From assembly GCA_023548195.1 (NCBI GenBank), contig JAJHZJ010000311.1:5045919-5109918 (forward strand): a stretch of DNA of 64,000 nt, given 5' to 3'. Position 1 is the stretch's first letter, and the number at the start of each line of letters is the position of its first letter. The position numbers were made by a program, and so were the translations under genes. Under the pieces are notes generated by a model. It was not told the DNA's origin. It made no database searches and saw only the letters and a list, made by a program, of their open reading frames with translations. This DNA comes from Bettongia penicillata ogilbyi. Taxonomy: Eukaryota; Chordata; Mammalia; Diprotodontia; Potoroidae. Of this stretch, positions 10,904 through 22,261 are shown piece after piece.

Positions 10904-11200
10904 TCTCTGCTTGGATCCTTGATCCAGCAGGCAGGGTTTGGTGGATTTATTTCTTCTGAAAAAGTAATCTTGGGCTTAGTTCTAAGCTCCTGCTAGAAGG
11001 TGAGGACTCCAAGGAACATCTTTGTTGAATGCTGCTCAGGGCAGAAGCGGGGTGGGGTTTGAAGATGACAGAAACAGGCACTGAAGTCTAGAAGGGGAGG
11101 GCGGGTTTCTGAGTCCCATACAGGAAATGTATTTGGGCTGCTGAGCCTGTATGACTCTCTTATTTGGATATATTCAAGGCAGGAGGCGACCACCTGGGGT
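10904..11200 (-). promoter_or_regulatory. CD3E: CD3E 5' UTR and proximal promoter (inferred)
   Basis: This is the sequence upstream of the start codon. It contains an ETS-type ATTTCCTGTA element (GGAA core at 11123-11126 on the plus strand) followed by a C-rich CAGAAACCCGCC block. From memory this resembles the human CD3E 5' region. There is no obvious TATA box. A TTTTTCAG acceptor-like site at 10956-10957 would allow an upstream non-coding exon as in human, but I see no clear donor for one. Confidence 0.5.
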
Positions 11201-11889
11201 GATTGTGGGAAGCCCAGCCTTACAGAGTTCCCTTAGTGAAAGAATATGGGGCCTCCAGAGAAGCTTGGGGCTCCCTATAAAAAATGTCCACTCTGGATTC
11301 TCACTATTTACACAACTGAGGGGATATGTGGAGTGGGAGGGGAAAGGATGAGATTCTTTTGCCAGAACAGAAATGCCTTTATTGAGAACAAATTGTGTTT
11401 GCAATGTATGAAGTATTTAGAAATAAAATTTCCCCCTTTATTCCCTCTTTCTACCAACCAGATAGTTAATATTTATTTTCAGGGCATATAGAGAAAAATA
11501 TTTAGTAAAACCATTTTTGTCCCTGCTGGGATTGATATTGGCACCTGTGATTTCATTTAAATTTGGATGCCACAAAAAATTCTCAAGAGGAACAAAAATG
11601 TTAAGTTTCTAAAAAGGTAAATGTAGATGAACAGAGTACTCATAGACCAAGTTAGATATGTAAGTAAACTACAAAAATGTGGAAAGTGATATGTATTATT
11701 AGTTAGAATTAACAAACATTTTGTTATTAGACTTGCTAATAATTGCGTGAAGAGATACACTTTGTTGGAGATGAGCCTTTTTAGGAATTTGTTGAGAAGT
11801 ATCTGTTTTGTCAAAAACAAGTTGCCAATTAAAAAAAAAAAAAACTAGTAGGAAAGATAGAAACAAGGGAAGATAACTAAGGATGGATA
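11201..11889. other. Upstream flank of CD3E, nothing recognised
   Basis: No exon and no clear repeat. AT-rich after 11500, with an A13 run near 11832. It could contain distal CD3E regulatory sequence but nothing specific can be pointed to. Confidence 0.4.
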
Positions 11890-12147
11890 CAAAAGAATGT
11901 TATACTTCTGGAGTAATAGTGTCATGCGTGTTAAATCTTAAAATAAACTCAGTTTGATGACAAATACTAAACTGGTAAAAGAGACTGATATATTTTGGGA
12001 GCAAGAAGATCAAAGAAGGCAGACTGCTGTTTGGCCTGAGTATACCAATCATAACAGATGATAGAGATAACTCAGATCTTAACTTTGCTTCTGTTTTCTC
12101 AGTCAGAGAAAACAATTTTTGGATGGGGAAGGATAAGATGAAAATTA
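11890..12147 (+). repeat. L3/CR1-type LINE fragment, left part of host
   Basis: Degraded reading frame resembling a CR1/L3 reverse transcriptase upstream region (NFASVFSVREN). It resumes at 16001 after the half-L1 insertion with a block resembling 'gggtactaaaagaactagaag', typical of L3. The two parts form the insertion host. Confidence 0.5.
12134..12147. repeat. Target-site duplication, left copy (14 bp)
   Basis: TAAGATGAAAATTA is identical to 16001-16014. The pair encloses the whole composite half-L1. Confidence 0.85.
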
Positions 12148-13004
12148 ATTATTTTATGTTCCTTTTAAAAATTTATTTATTTTTAGTTTTCAACATTCAT
12201 TTCCACAAGATTTTGAGTTCCAAATTTTCTCCCCGTCTCTCCCCTCCCTCCACCCCAAGACACTGTCTGTGCATTCTGATTACCCCTTCCACCAATCTGC
12301 CCTTCCTTCTATCACACCCCTCCCTTCCCTTCCCTTATCCCCATCTTCTCTCTTTTCTTATAGGCCAAGATAGATTTCTATACCCCATTGCCTGTATTTC
12401 TTATTTCCCAGTTGCATGCAAAAAACAATTCTCAACATTTCCTCCTAAAACTTTGAATTCCAACTTCTCTCCCTTCCTCCCTCCCTGCCCATCCCCACTG
12501 AGAAGGCAAGCAATTTATATAGGTTATCCATGTGTAGTTATGAAAAAGACTTCTATAATAGCCATGTTGTAAAAGACTAACTATATTTTCCTCCATCCTA
12601 TCCTGCCCCCCATTTATTCTGTTCTCTCTTTTGACCTTGTCGCTCCCTGAAAGTGTTTACTTCTAATTACTCCATATCCTCCCATTTGCCCTTCCATCAT
12701 CCCCCAACACCCCACTTCTCCCCTTCTCCCCTACTTTCCTGTAGTATAAGATAGATGTTCATACCAAATTGAGTGTGCATATTACTCCCTCCTTAAGCCA
12801 AATGCAATGAGAGTAAGCTTCACTTTTTCCCTCTCACCTCCTCCCTTTTCCCCTCCATTGAAAAAGCTTTCTTGCCTCTTTTATGATAATTTGCCACATT
12901 CCATTTCTCCCTTTCTCTTCCCAATTTATTCCTCTCTCACCCCTTAATTTTATTTTTTTGGATATCATCCCTCCCTATTCAATTCAACTTATGTTCTCTG
13001 TCTA

Positions 13005-13012
13005 TGTGTGTG

Positions 13013-13063
<51 letters not shown>
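13005..13063. repeat. (TG)n microsatellite inside half-L1 3' region
   Basis: A nearly pure TG run with one CG interruption. The same place in the other two half-L1 copies also has a TG/CA repeat (23339-23412, 63085-63140), so it is part of the element. Confidence 0.9.
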
Positions 13064-13066
<3 letters not shown>

Positions 13067-13199
13067 ATCCCTCCACCTATCCAAATACTGAGAAAAGTCT
13101 CAAGAGTTACAAATATTATCTTTCCATGTAGGAATGTAAACAGTTCAGCTTTAGAAAGTCCTTTATGATTCTCTTTCCAGTTTACCTTTCCATGCTTCT

Positions 13200-14202
13200 C
13201 TTGATTCTTGTGTTTGAAAGTCAGATTTTCTCTTCAGTTCTGGTCTTTTTATCAAGAATACTTGAAAGTCCTCTATATCACTGAATGACCATTTTTTTCC
13301 CTTGAAGTATTATACTCAGTTTTTCTGGGTAGGTGATTCTTGGTTTTAATTCCAATTCCTTTGACTTTTGGAATATCCTATTCTAAGCCCTTCAATCCCT
13401 TAGTGTAGAAGCTGCCAGATCTTGTGTTATCCTGATTGTATTTCCACAATACTTGAATTGTTTCTTTCTAGCTGCTTGCAATATTTTCTTCTTCACCTGG
13501 GAATTCTGGAATTTGGCCACAACATTCCTAGGAGTTTATCTTTTTGGGTCTCTTTCAGGAAGTGATCAGTGGATTCTTTCAATATTTATTTTGCCCTCTG
13601 GTTCTAGATTATCAGGGAAGTTTTCCTTGATAATTTTATGAAAGATAATGTCTAGGCTCTTTTTTTGATCATGGCTTTCAGATAGTCCCATAATTTTTAA
13701 ATTGTCTCTCTTGGATCCATTTTCCAGGTGAGTGGTTTTTCCAATGAGATATTTCACATTATCTTCTATTTTTTCATTCTTTTGGTTTTGTTTTGCAATT
13801 TCTTGGTTTATCATGTAGTCATTAGCTTCCCTCAGCTCCACTCTCATTTTTAAAGAACTATTTTGAACCTCCTTTTCCATTTGGCTGATTCTGCTTTTTA
13901 AAGTATTCTTCTCCTCATTGGCTTTTTGGACTTCTTTTTTCAATCGAATTAACCTATTTTTAAAGGTGTTATTTTCTTGAGCATTTTTTTTATGTCTTCT
14001 TTAGCAAGCTGTTGACTCACTTTTCAAGCTCTTCCATGGCCTGAGTCCATTGCATATTCATTTTGGAGGTACTGGATGTAGGAACCTTGACTTCCTCTGA
14101 CAGTATGCCTTGTTATTCCTCATCCGAAAGGATGGAAGGAAATACCTGTTCACCAAGAAAGTAACTTTCTATGGTTTTATTCTTTTTCCCTTTTTTGGAC
14201 AT
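13200..14202 (-). pseudogene. Half-L1 ORF1 remnant (inner copy)
   Basis: Degenerate L1 ORF1: the coiled-coil part has a frameshift and there are stops. The best open piece (13566-13943) keeps KNTLKSRISQMEKEVQ and the RRM start RDNLKIMGL. It resembles the intact ORF1 at 61850-62950 over its whole length. Confidence 0.8.
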
Positions 14203-14819
14203 TTTCCTAGCCACTTACTTGACTTCTGAATTCTTTGTCAAGAGGAGGGTCCTGGTGCTCCTCCTCACCCCAGGACCATGCTCAGATCAGCTGTTCAATT
14301 CCCCCATGGACTTTAGGTGGGGGTGGGGTGGGGCCACCACTCAGGGCTGAGATTCAGATCCCACAATGGAAGCTGCTGCCCTACTCAGCCAGTGCTTGCT
14401 TTCTGCTGCTGCTGCTGCCACCACTGCCTGAAGCCTGTGCTGGGAGGGACCCTGCTCCCCTCTCACATAGCTGGGAAAGTCCTTTTACTAACCTCTGAAG
14501 CTTTCTGTGGTGCTTGTGGGTTGAAGGATATGAGACTCTCCCTGCTGGGGATTCTGCCCCGAGGCCTGTTCCAGTCCTGTTCCTGTTGGTGCTAAGTGGT
14601 CAGGGCTGGGCTCTGCTCTGATTAGTGTCCTGTGGGATAGACCTTTCCTGTCAGCCTTCCAGGTTACCTTTGGTTGGAAATCTCTTTCACTCTGTCATTC
14701 TGTGGCTTTTGCTGCTCTAGAGTTTGTTGAGAGTCATTTTTTACAGGTAGTTTATGGGCTGTAGGAGAAGAGCTACAGTATGTGTGTCTTTCTACTTCAT
14801 CTTTGCTTTGCCCCCTCCA

Positions 14820-15268
14820 TTCTAATTTTTGAAGAATGAGATTTTGAACCTCCCTTTCCATTTGGCTAATTCTGCTTTTTAAAATATTCTTCTCCATATT
14901 GACTTTTTGGACTTCTTTTGCTATTTGGGCTAATCTACTTTTAAAGGTGTTATTTTCTTCAGCATTTTTTTGGGTCTCCTTTAGCAAACTGTTGACTTGC
15001 TTTTCATGATTTTCTTGCATCACTCTCATTTCTCTTCCCAATTTTTCCTCTGCCTCTCTTACTTGATTTTCAAAATCCTTTTTGAGCTCTTCCATGGCCT
15101 GAGACCATTGCATATTTTGTTTGGCAGTTTTAGATGCAGAAGCCTTGACTTTTATGTTTTCCTGTGATGGTATGCATTATTCTTCCTCATCTGAAAGGAT
15201 GGAAGAAAATACCTGTTCACCAAGAAAGTAACCTTCTATAGTCTTATTTTCTTCCCTTTTTTGGGCAT
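14820..15268 (-). pseudogene. Half-L1 ORF1 N-terminal fragment (outer copy)
   Basis: It starts at an ATG matching the M-P-K-K-G-K-K start of the family. It runs through part of the coiled coil and stops at the junction after AAAATTAGAATGGA, equivalent to about codon 155 of the intact copy. The rest of this ORF1 is absent. Confidence 0.8.
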
Positions 15269-16000
15269 TTTCCCAGTCTGCTATTTGACTTTTGAGTCCT
15301 TTGTCAAGTGGAGGACATACTTTAGGGAGCTATAAGTTCGCAGTTCCTCCAAAGTGACACAATCAAGGGAGAGGAGTTTACACCTCTCCTGGTCTATGCT
15401 CTAGTCTGGGAGCAACCACAAGCTTTTCTGCCCAGGATCTGTGACTAGAATTCCTTCTTTAGAATCTCCTCCAGCTCCACTACACCAGCGCTCTTCCTCA
15501 CCCCAGAGCTGCCACTCAGGACTGAGACCCAGATCAGCAGCTTGATTCCCCCAGGATCTTTAGGCCAACGGCTCTATAAATGGATGCTGTGCCACAGTGG
15601 AGTGGTCATGGGCCCAGGGCTAGGGCTGAACCCTGCTGTCTTCTCACCCAGGTGAAAGAACTTTCTCATTGACTGTTAAAGCTGTCTTTGGCATTTGTGG
15701 GTTCAGAAATCTGAGAACTGAAGCTGCTGCCTGTGATTCTGTGTCCTGAAGCATGCTCCAGCTCTGTCTGAGTCATGATGCACAGCCAAGCCTGCACTAT
15801 GCTCTGCTCTGAGACGAGTGTGATAGACCTTTCCTGTCAACCTTCCAGGTTGCCTTGGGCTGGAAATCTCTTTTACTCTGTCGTTTTGTGACTTCTGCTG
15901 CTCTAGAATTTGTTTAGTCATTTTTATAGGCATTTTATGGGCTATAGGGGGAGAACTACAGCAGAACCATCCTTCTACTCCACCATCTTGGCTCTAACCC

Positions 16001-16140
16001 TAAGATGAAAATTATTTATAGGAAATTGAAATCAAGAGATGTGAAGAGATCATGGAAAGAATATAGTTGCCTTAAATGAGTCACCAAATTTAGGGTACTA
16101 AAAGAACTAGAAGATGTTATTGTGTTAATATTGGTTGATT
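16001..16140 (+). repeat. L3/CR1 host, right part, beginning with target duplication
   Basis: 16001-16014 repeats TAAGATGAAAATTA. The following sequence resumes an L3-like reading (GTACTAAAAGAACTAGAAGA). Confidence 0.5.
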
Positions 16141-17020
16141 TGAAAAATCAATATTTTTAAAAAAGAATAGGAGCTTTAAATAAATTCAGTAGCCATTCCC
16201 CAATATGTATAAGTGGTAAAAGAATATGAACAAATAATTCTCAAGAGAACTGCAAAGTATTCACAACATGAAAAAAATGCTCCAAATCACTAATAAAAAA
16301 AATTCAATCCAAGATAACTCTGAGGTTTCACTTCACACTTTTTCAATTGACAAAGATGACAAAAGATGGCAATAATAAATGTTAGAGGGGTAATGGAAAG
16401 ATAGGCACACTAGTACATTGTTGTTGGACCTATGAAATGGCACAATCATTTTAGAAAGCAATCTGTATGTATGCAAATAAAGTGACTAAGATGTCCATAC
16501 CCTTTGACCTAGGGATTCCTTAGTGGGCTTATACTTTAAGGAAGCCATTTGTTAAGAAGAAAGTTCCTATTTACACCAAAATATTTATAGAAATTTTTTT
16601 TTTGTGATAGCAGATAATTGGAAACAAAGTAGGTGTCCATAGATTGAGAAATGACTAAACAAATTATAGTACATGAATCTAATGAAATATCTGTGATGAA
16701 TGTGATGAACACACACACACAAAACACTGGAATGTCTATATGAACTGATACAGAGGGAAGTGAGCAGAATCTAGAAATGATATACACAATGACTACAACA
16801 GTCTAAATGGAAAGAACACACACCCCTACAAAATCAAAATGTTGCAAAATTATGAAGAACAATCATGACTCAAAAGTAGAGATATGATAAGAATTTCCCA
16901 ATTCACCCCTTTGTGGAGGAGGACAGTCCACAGATGTTGCATATTGCATATGTTTACAGATTTTTTCAGTGTATTGAACAATTTTGATGATTTCTTCCTC
17001 TCTTTCTCTGTGTCTGTCTC
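16140..17020 (+). mobile_element. L1 3' part (ORF2 C-terminal region and 3' UTR), degraded
   Basis: Matches the marsupial L1 ORF2 end in sense: a 'ccattccccaata' block, 'ctctgaggtttcacttcaca', 'gacaaagatgacaaaagatg', then 'ccctttgacctagggattcc' and 'actgatacagagggaagtga'. Frames are broken throughout. Confidence 0.75.
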
Positions 17021-17060
17021 TCTGTCTGTCTGTCCCTCTCACACACACACCCACACATCC
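16995..17060. repeat. Pyrimidine (TCTG)n followed by (CA)n
   Basis: TCTCTCTTTCTCTGTGTCTG-type low-complexity sequence running into CACACACACACCCACAC. Confidence 0.75.
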
Positions 17061-17599
17061 ACACGAAATTTTCAGGAAGTCATAAGTCCATTGGCAACAT
17101 TCGGGAACTGTCATGCTGAGTTAGTCCTTTTTGTCTCAGGTGTCCTTAGATGGCTAAGCAGTGGGAGGAAGAACTGTGTAATGAAAGGCGCAAATGAAAG
17201 TGATACAATTCAAGAATCAAGCTAGTGATCTTCATGGACCGAGGGTCTTAGATTGCCCTAGAGTGCTTCTTACCACTTGAGACAATGGCAGAAGTTGTTA
17301 TGATGTACAATTAGAGGTGTTGAGCCCATGGGCTGCACAACTCAACCCAAACCAGATCTAAATGTAATCAGGAAATGTTTAACAAAATAAATAAACATCT
17401 AATGTAATATAGACAATGTTTATTTGTGGTTTTCTAAGTCAATATGTGCCCAAGGGGGAATCCATTTCTATTTGATTTTGTTACCACTGCTATACAACCT
17501 TGTAACAGATCCCAACAATTGTATTTTCTATATCTGCTGACTATTTTTCAGTGACATATGAAAGCAAGATTCTCATTGGAGGGAAGGGGAACTGTGGGA

Positions 17600-17765
17600 A
17601 GTTTGAGAAGTGATGAAGCATGCAGTGTCTAATATTTTATGGTTGTCCTTTGCATTTATGTTGTTATAATCACTGTGTATATTGTTTTCCTTGTTCTGCT
17701 TATTTCCACTTGTCTCAATTAATATGTCTTTCCATGTTTCTCTGGGTAACCCAGATTCCTCTCCT
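17600..17765 (-). repeat. L1 3'-region fragment, antisense
   Basis: 'gttgttataatcactgtgtat', shortened here, and 'tccttgttctgcttatttcc' match the reversed L1 3' end seen elsewhere in the window. Confidence 0.5.
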
Positions 17766-18400
17766 CTCTGGGCTGATTTTGCATACTGTCATATATGCAG
17801 AAGGAGATATGGCTTCTTATATGTGGGGAGAATGCTGAGTGCAAAACTATATAAAGCACTTAAGGAGTTAATTGTAGACACTCTTTGGGGGACAAGTGGA
17901 CAGAAGTCCTTCTAGGGAGGTGATGGAGAAAGAGACAGACTTTCAAATTCCTGGCATACATTATGAATTTGGGCTTACTCGAAATTCTAGAGATTGCTGA
18001 AAATGTATCTCCTTTGGGTAAGATTATTCTCTTCTAGTTTGAGCTGAGATCTTATCTCACTTCAACCTAAAGAGCTCATTTACTTTGGGAATTCTTTTGA
18101 ATAATCTAATCTGTATAACTTCAAATTTCTATTTGTGATGGTCTTTTGTGTGACCAGCATTTGGTGGGAACATAAACTAAGGGCCACCCTCTCCCTCAAG
18201 AGGGATCAGGAAAGTGACTTTTGTTCTAAACCTGTGATCCCCTAGACTATCAATATTTAAAGGGGGAAAGAAACATAATCCAAGCCCACTAGCTCTCTGG
18301 GACACTGGAGAAAAAGAGAAGCCAAGCCCAGTAACACTGCTGGGGCTTGCCTGCCCCTCCCCACCAGATAATGGACTGGTGGTGCCTGCCTAGCATTTGG
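17766..18400. other. No gene; nothing recognised
   Basis: Mixed-composition sequence without an open frame of interest or a clear repeat. Confidence 0.4.
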
Positions 18401-18419
18401 CTTTACTCACCACAGAAGT

Positions 18420-18842
18420 GCACCAGACCTCAGATCGTATCTATCCATATCATCTATGAACCATTGCTATATATTTATACAGCCCATGGTGGAACACGCA
18501 TTACATCAGCATTCATAATCTCATCACTTCCTACAACATGGTTATATTCCATTACATCCATGTACCACAATTTACTTAGCTATTCCTTAATTGATAGGCC
18601 CAGGTCATCTCTAGTTAGTCTGATTTATATCATGCCACTGGACTCAAACAACTCTGGAGGAGAAACTGAGTCTAGTGACTGAACAGCCCTCCCTCACTGT
18701 AACACAATTCACATGCAAGTCATGGCATCACCTTCCTGACATCATGGTCCTCTTTGATAATGAAGGACAGCAACAATTGATAGGCATCTACTTTGTTTCC
18801 ATCTCCTTACTACCATGAATGTTGCTACATTTTGGTGTATTT
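18420..18842 (-). mobile_element. Older L1 3' fragment, host for nested insertions
   Basis: Antisense L1: 'ccattacatccatgtaccac' and 'cttagctattccttaattga' before the SINE, then 'gaatgttgctacattttggt' after it. It is split by the SINE at 18600-18774 and then by the L1 beginning at 18857. Confidence 0.65.
18600..18774 (+). mobile_element. MAR1-type SINE with 11-bp target duplication
   Basis: Contains the MAR1-type body (GACTCAAACAACTCTGGAGG, ending GTCCTCTTTGATAATGAAGG and ACAGCAACA). It is flanked by a perfect AATTGATAGGC duplication (18589-18599 and 18775-18785). Its tail matches the 3' end of RTE elements in the same window, consistent with RTE-dependent mobilisation. Confidence 0.75.
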
Positions 18843-18856
18843 GGAGCCTTTTTTTC

Positions 18857-19741
18857 TTTTTCTTTTTTTCATAGGAAATTTATCTTTTTTTATTTTTTTT
18901 CCTTTTTTTTAATTTTAATTTTTTTTTAATGTTTTACAATCATTTCCTTAAAGTTAAGATTTTATCCCCCCCACCCTTTCCCCACTACCCCCTTCCCTCC
19001 CCGTGACAGCATACAATTCTGTTTAGGTTCTATATATACTTTCCTATTGAGCACATTTTCACTATTGTCATGCTATGTAGTCGAACTAAAATAAATGGAA
19101 GAAATCATATAACAAATCAAAACATAATACACTGAAACCCACCCACACCCAAACATGATCTGCTACATTCTGCGAATGACTTCCATATTTCTTTCTCTGA
19201 GTGTGGAAGGCATTTTGCCTTAGAAGACCGACATTAGAATTTTTTTTTTTCTCAGTAAGTTCTTGTGTTATTACAAAGTTCCGAGTCTACCAGAAAAAAC
19301 TCTCGCACACTGTGGTCATTGCTGTGCACAAATTTCTCCTGGTTCTGCTCCTTTCGCTCAGCATCAAATCATATAAGTCCTTCCAGGCCTCCCTGAAGTC
19401 TTCTTGTTCATCATTTCTTATGGTGCAAACTCAATGCAGCCAAAATTCGGAGGGATGTAGTAAATTGGGAAAAAATTTTTACAGCTAAGCTCGGGGATAA
19501 AGTCCTCATTTCTAGAATATATAGAGAACTGACTCAAATATATAACCATACAAGTCATTCCCCAATTGATAAATGGTCAAAGGATATGAACAAGCAATTT
19601 TCAGGGGAAGAAATCAAAGATATCTATAATCATATGAAAAAGTGCTCTAAATCACTATTGATTAGAGAGATGCAAATCAAAACAACTCTGAGGTACCACA
19701 TCACACCTATAAGATTGGCAAACATGACAGAACAAGAAAAT
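18857..19741 (-). mobile_element. L1 insertion with 5' inversion (twin-priming structure)
   Basis: 18857-19426 is the L1 3' end in minus orientation, with its poly(A) read as the T-rich stretch at 18857-18930. 19427-19741 is an upstream part of the same L1 (ORF2 C-terminal region: a KWSKDMNKQF-type reading) in plus orientation. The unit is flanked by a perfect 14-bp duplication GGAGCCTTTTTTTC (18843-18856 and 19742-19755). Inverted 5' part, sense 3' part and one duplication pair are what twin priming yields. Confidence 0.8.
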
Positions 19742-19755
19742 GGAGCCTTTTTTTC

Positions 19756-20709
19756 AATGTAGAGAGGCCTCACATGTGGCAAGGGCTGTCCCCCACCTGT
19801 AGCATGTGGGTGTCGTATGGCTTGAAAGAAGTCAAAATCCGAATCTCTAGCTTCTTCTCCTCCCACCCTTTTCCAGGGGAGACTTTCATTTCTGCCAGAA
19901 GGAGGAGCAGGAGGATGGAGAGGGAGGCCTCTCTGCTCTCAGAGAAAAGGGGCACTGGGCTGGGGATAGGAATATCTGCTCCCTTAAGTAATGCTAGCTA
20001 GGAGAAATGATCAGGTTTAGTCTAGTTTCTGATAGTTACTTCACTAAACGGGGAGAAAGAGATAGACTCAACCTCTATATCCAAGGCTTGATCTCTTTCC
20101 CAATTTTAAAATAAATATCAAATTCTAAAATAAACAAATATAGTGAATGGAAAAAACAAAAACAAAAAACCTCCCCAAACCATTTATCCAATCAGAGGAG
20201 AATCAGAGAAATCAGAGGAGATGTGGACTGAAGAATGTATACCAGACAGTACAGGGTGAAAGAGCTCTCGCATGGAATTAGGATAACTCAACTCAACCAA
20301 GAGAGACAGTCCTAGAGCTCACCCAAGGGGGAAACTCCTCCAAGTTTCTACTGTAGCAAGCTGGGGATAGGGACATAATAGAGACTGACGGCTCTTCTCT
20401 TATCTTCCCAGATAGTCTTTGCTGTCAGCAACCTGAAGTCGGGTTGGCCTCTTTGGTCTTCCCTCTCATAGCTGGAAGCCAAAAGTGCCTGAAGTGACTC
20501 TTCAGAGTCCCCTGCTGAGTTCCGAAGAGGACTGAAGAAGGATGGAGTTCTCTAATTCTCCCCAACTCCACCCTGCTTCTCCCATAGCAGGGCATCATCT
20601 CCACCACTAAGGACAGAGTCCCATACCAATAGGCTTTCAGACTGGAGTTATTATAGCATTGACTTCCTTGGTGCATCACACCTAGCAGCTGAATCTTTGG
20701 GCCAATGAC
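19756..20709. other. No gene; nothing recognised
   Basis: Contains only short unsupported open frames on either strand. 20150-20225 is A-rich with short direct repeats (AATCAGAG). Confidence 0.4.
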
Positions 20710-20935
20710 TATAGGTGTTTGTCACTTTATTTGCATAACTCCAAGGTGGTTTTCTTTTTCATAAACTGACAGTTCAAGAAACAATGCATTAATGGCTTGA
20801 CTTTCCACAATCCTTCCAACATCAATTATTCCAATCTTATGTCATCTTTGCCATTTTACTGAGTATGACGTGAAAGTTCAGGTTGTTTTGATTTGGATTT
20901 TTTTTAATATTAGTGACCTGGAATAGCCCGGTTAA
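20710..20935 (-). repeat. L1 3'-region fragment, antisense
   Basis: 'ccttccaacatcaattattc' and 'catctttgccattttactga', then 'ggttgttttgatttggattt', match the reversed L1 end of ORF2. Confidence 0.6.
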
Positions 20936-21324
20936 AAATTTCCCAAGTCTATGAAACACTGCGGGCCCAAGACCACTGGAGTTATTTGAATTCATTCCTT
21001 TCCAGGCTGCATTCCAATCTTTATCCACCATGCCCCAGAAACCTCTTTGTCCTGGAAACTCACTCCAGCTCTGGAATTCCCATGTTGGAAGCATAGGCTG
21101 CCCTTGTAGCCTCTCCCTATGACTAGACTGCTGCTCTCCAAACCTCCATTTGAGGAGGGTTCCCAAGCCAGCCATGTCTCATTCCACTCCAGTCTGCCCT
21201 CCGGACTTTCTCTACCATGTTCTCTCCTCCGTACTGTCATCTTCCTCCTCTTCCCTTCCCCTAAGATTTTCATCTTACCCTATTAAAACATAAACTCTTT
21301 AAGAGCAGGTACCAAGGATCTATT

Positions 21325-21515
21325 CATAAATGTTTAACAAATGGCTCTCTTAAAAACATATTACTGACACTCTTTTAAGTTTAATTTGCTTTATTAGCAT
21401 TTTCTCACTTTCTTAAATCTAGATAATTAATGAAATAATCAATCAAGACTTGATTAATAGCATCTGCCAATTTCTGAGCTACAAATGCTGCTACTGGCTC
21501 TAGTACACCCCTGGA
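21325..21515 (+). repeat. Unnamed dispersed repeat, copy 2
   Basis: Same order of blocks as copies at 4047 and 60005: TGTTTAACAAATGGCT, CTTAAATCTAGATAATTAATG, CTGAGCTACAAATGCTG, ending near AGTACACCCCTGGAAG. It is the most degraded of the three. Confidence 0.6.
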
Positions 21516-21600
21516 AGAGACTGTTTTTTGGCTTGTATTTGTATTCTCAGCATAGGGCCTGCTACGTAGAAAATGCTTGTGGACTGCCTGACTGACAGGT
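21516..21600 (+). repeat. L2 3'-UTR fragment, sense
   Basis: 'gtatttgtattctcagcat' and 'gggcctgctacgtagaaaat' followed by GCTTG resemble the sense L2 3' end. Confidence 0.5.
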
Positions 21601-21822
21601 TATTAAGAGTTTGCAGCAACTTACATTGTAATAGAGGAGGCAACAAGTATAGAGGAGTGGTAGTCAGGGAAGAGAGTCACAGGGATGGTAAAGAAATCTG
21701 TTGACATGCCTCTTTCCTATAGCAAAGGTAATATTGATTTGATTACAGGGAGGGGCACACATGGTGAAAAGGTAGATGGTAAGAAGATGGCATGGTGAGA
21801 AAAGAGCATGCCTTGGTGGAGT

Positions 21823-21835
21823 CAACCCCATTTTT
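21823..21835. repeat. Target-site duplication, left copy (13 bp)
   Basis: CAACCCCATTTTT is identical to 25381-25393. The T tract overlaps the inserted poly(A), so the exact boundary is uncertain by a few bases. Confidence 0.75.
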
Positions 21836-22074
21836 TTTTTGCACTCTTTAAACAAAATGTATTTAAACAAAATCTCTCAAAAGCCATACAGAATTCCACA
21901 ACATACAAGACTTTTTGGTTCAATAATCCAAACTTCAGAATATCTTTTGTGGATCTGTGATCTCCTCTATTTGTGATATGTCATGCAATAATGTTTGCAA
22001 AATCATTTTCATGATTTCCTGAAAGATGCCCTTGATACATGTATAGATTATACCCATAAATTGTGTTTGTCCTT

Positions 22075-22250
22075 CATTGCTGAAGTAGACCATGCCATCA
22101 GGGAAATAATGACATGACTTGCACTTGACTTTGAGTGAGGGAGGGCTGTCCAGGTCACCAGCCTCACTTCTCCTCCAGAGCCATCTGAATCCAGTGACCA
22201 TCAGGATGACTGGAGATGACCCAGGATATACTGGGAGACCTTGACCCCTT
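22075..22250 (-). repeat. MAR1-type SINE fragment
   Basis: The reverse complement shows the MAR1 body (GATGGCTCTGGAGGAGAAG, GTGAGGCTGGTGACCTGG) and a tail near AGCAATGAAGGACAAAC. It lies inside the transduced stretch. Confidence 0.65.
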
Positions 22251-22261
22251 TACGCTCTCCT

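Larger units (their letters stand above)
12148..16000 (-). mobile_element. Composite half-L1 (HAL1-like) with two tandem 5' regions
   Basis: In minus-strand sense the order is: 5' end with an AAGATGGTGG YY1-like box (about 16000), 5' UTR, ORF1 start (ATG at 15266-15268) and ORF1 to about codon 155. There is then an abrupt switch at about 14816-14820 to a second complete 5' end (GGGGGCAAAGCAAAGATG), a second 5' UTR, a second ORF1 (ATG at 14200-14202, many lesions), about 1 kb of 3' region and an A-rich end. No ORF2 is present. One 14-bp target duplication flanks the unit, so it most likely entered in a single event. Confidence 0.8.

Noticed and set aside
12123..12572. Plus-strand open frame of 149 codons
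   Set aside because: It runs antisense through the pyrimidine-rich half-L1 3' region; low-complexity Pro/Ser/Leu product.
12148..16000. Simple nested insertion of one half-L1 into another
   Set aside because: It would require the outer element's 3' part beyond the inner one and an inner target duplication. Instead one 14-bp duplication surrounds both, and the outer 3' part is absent.
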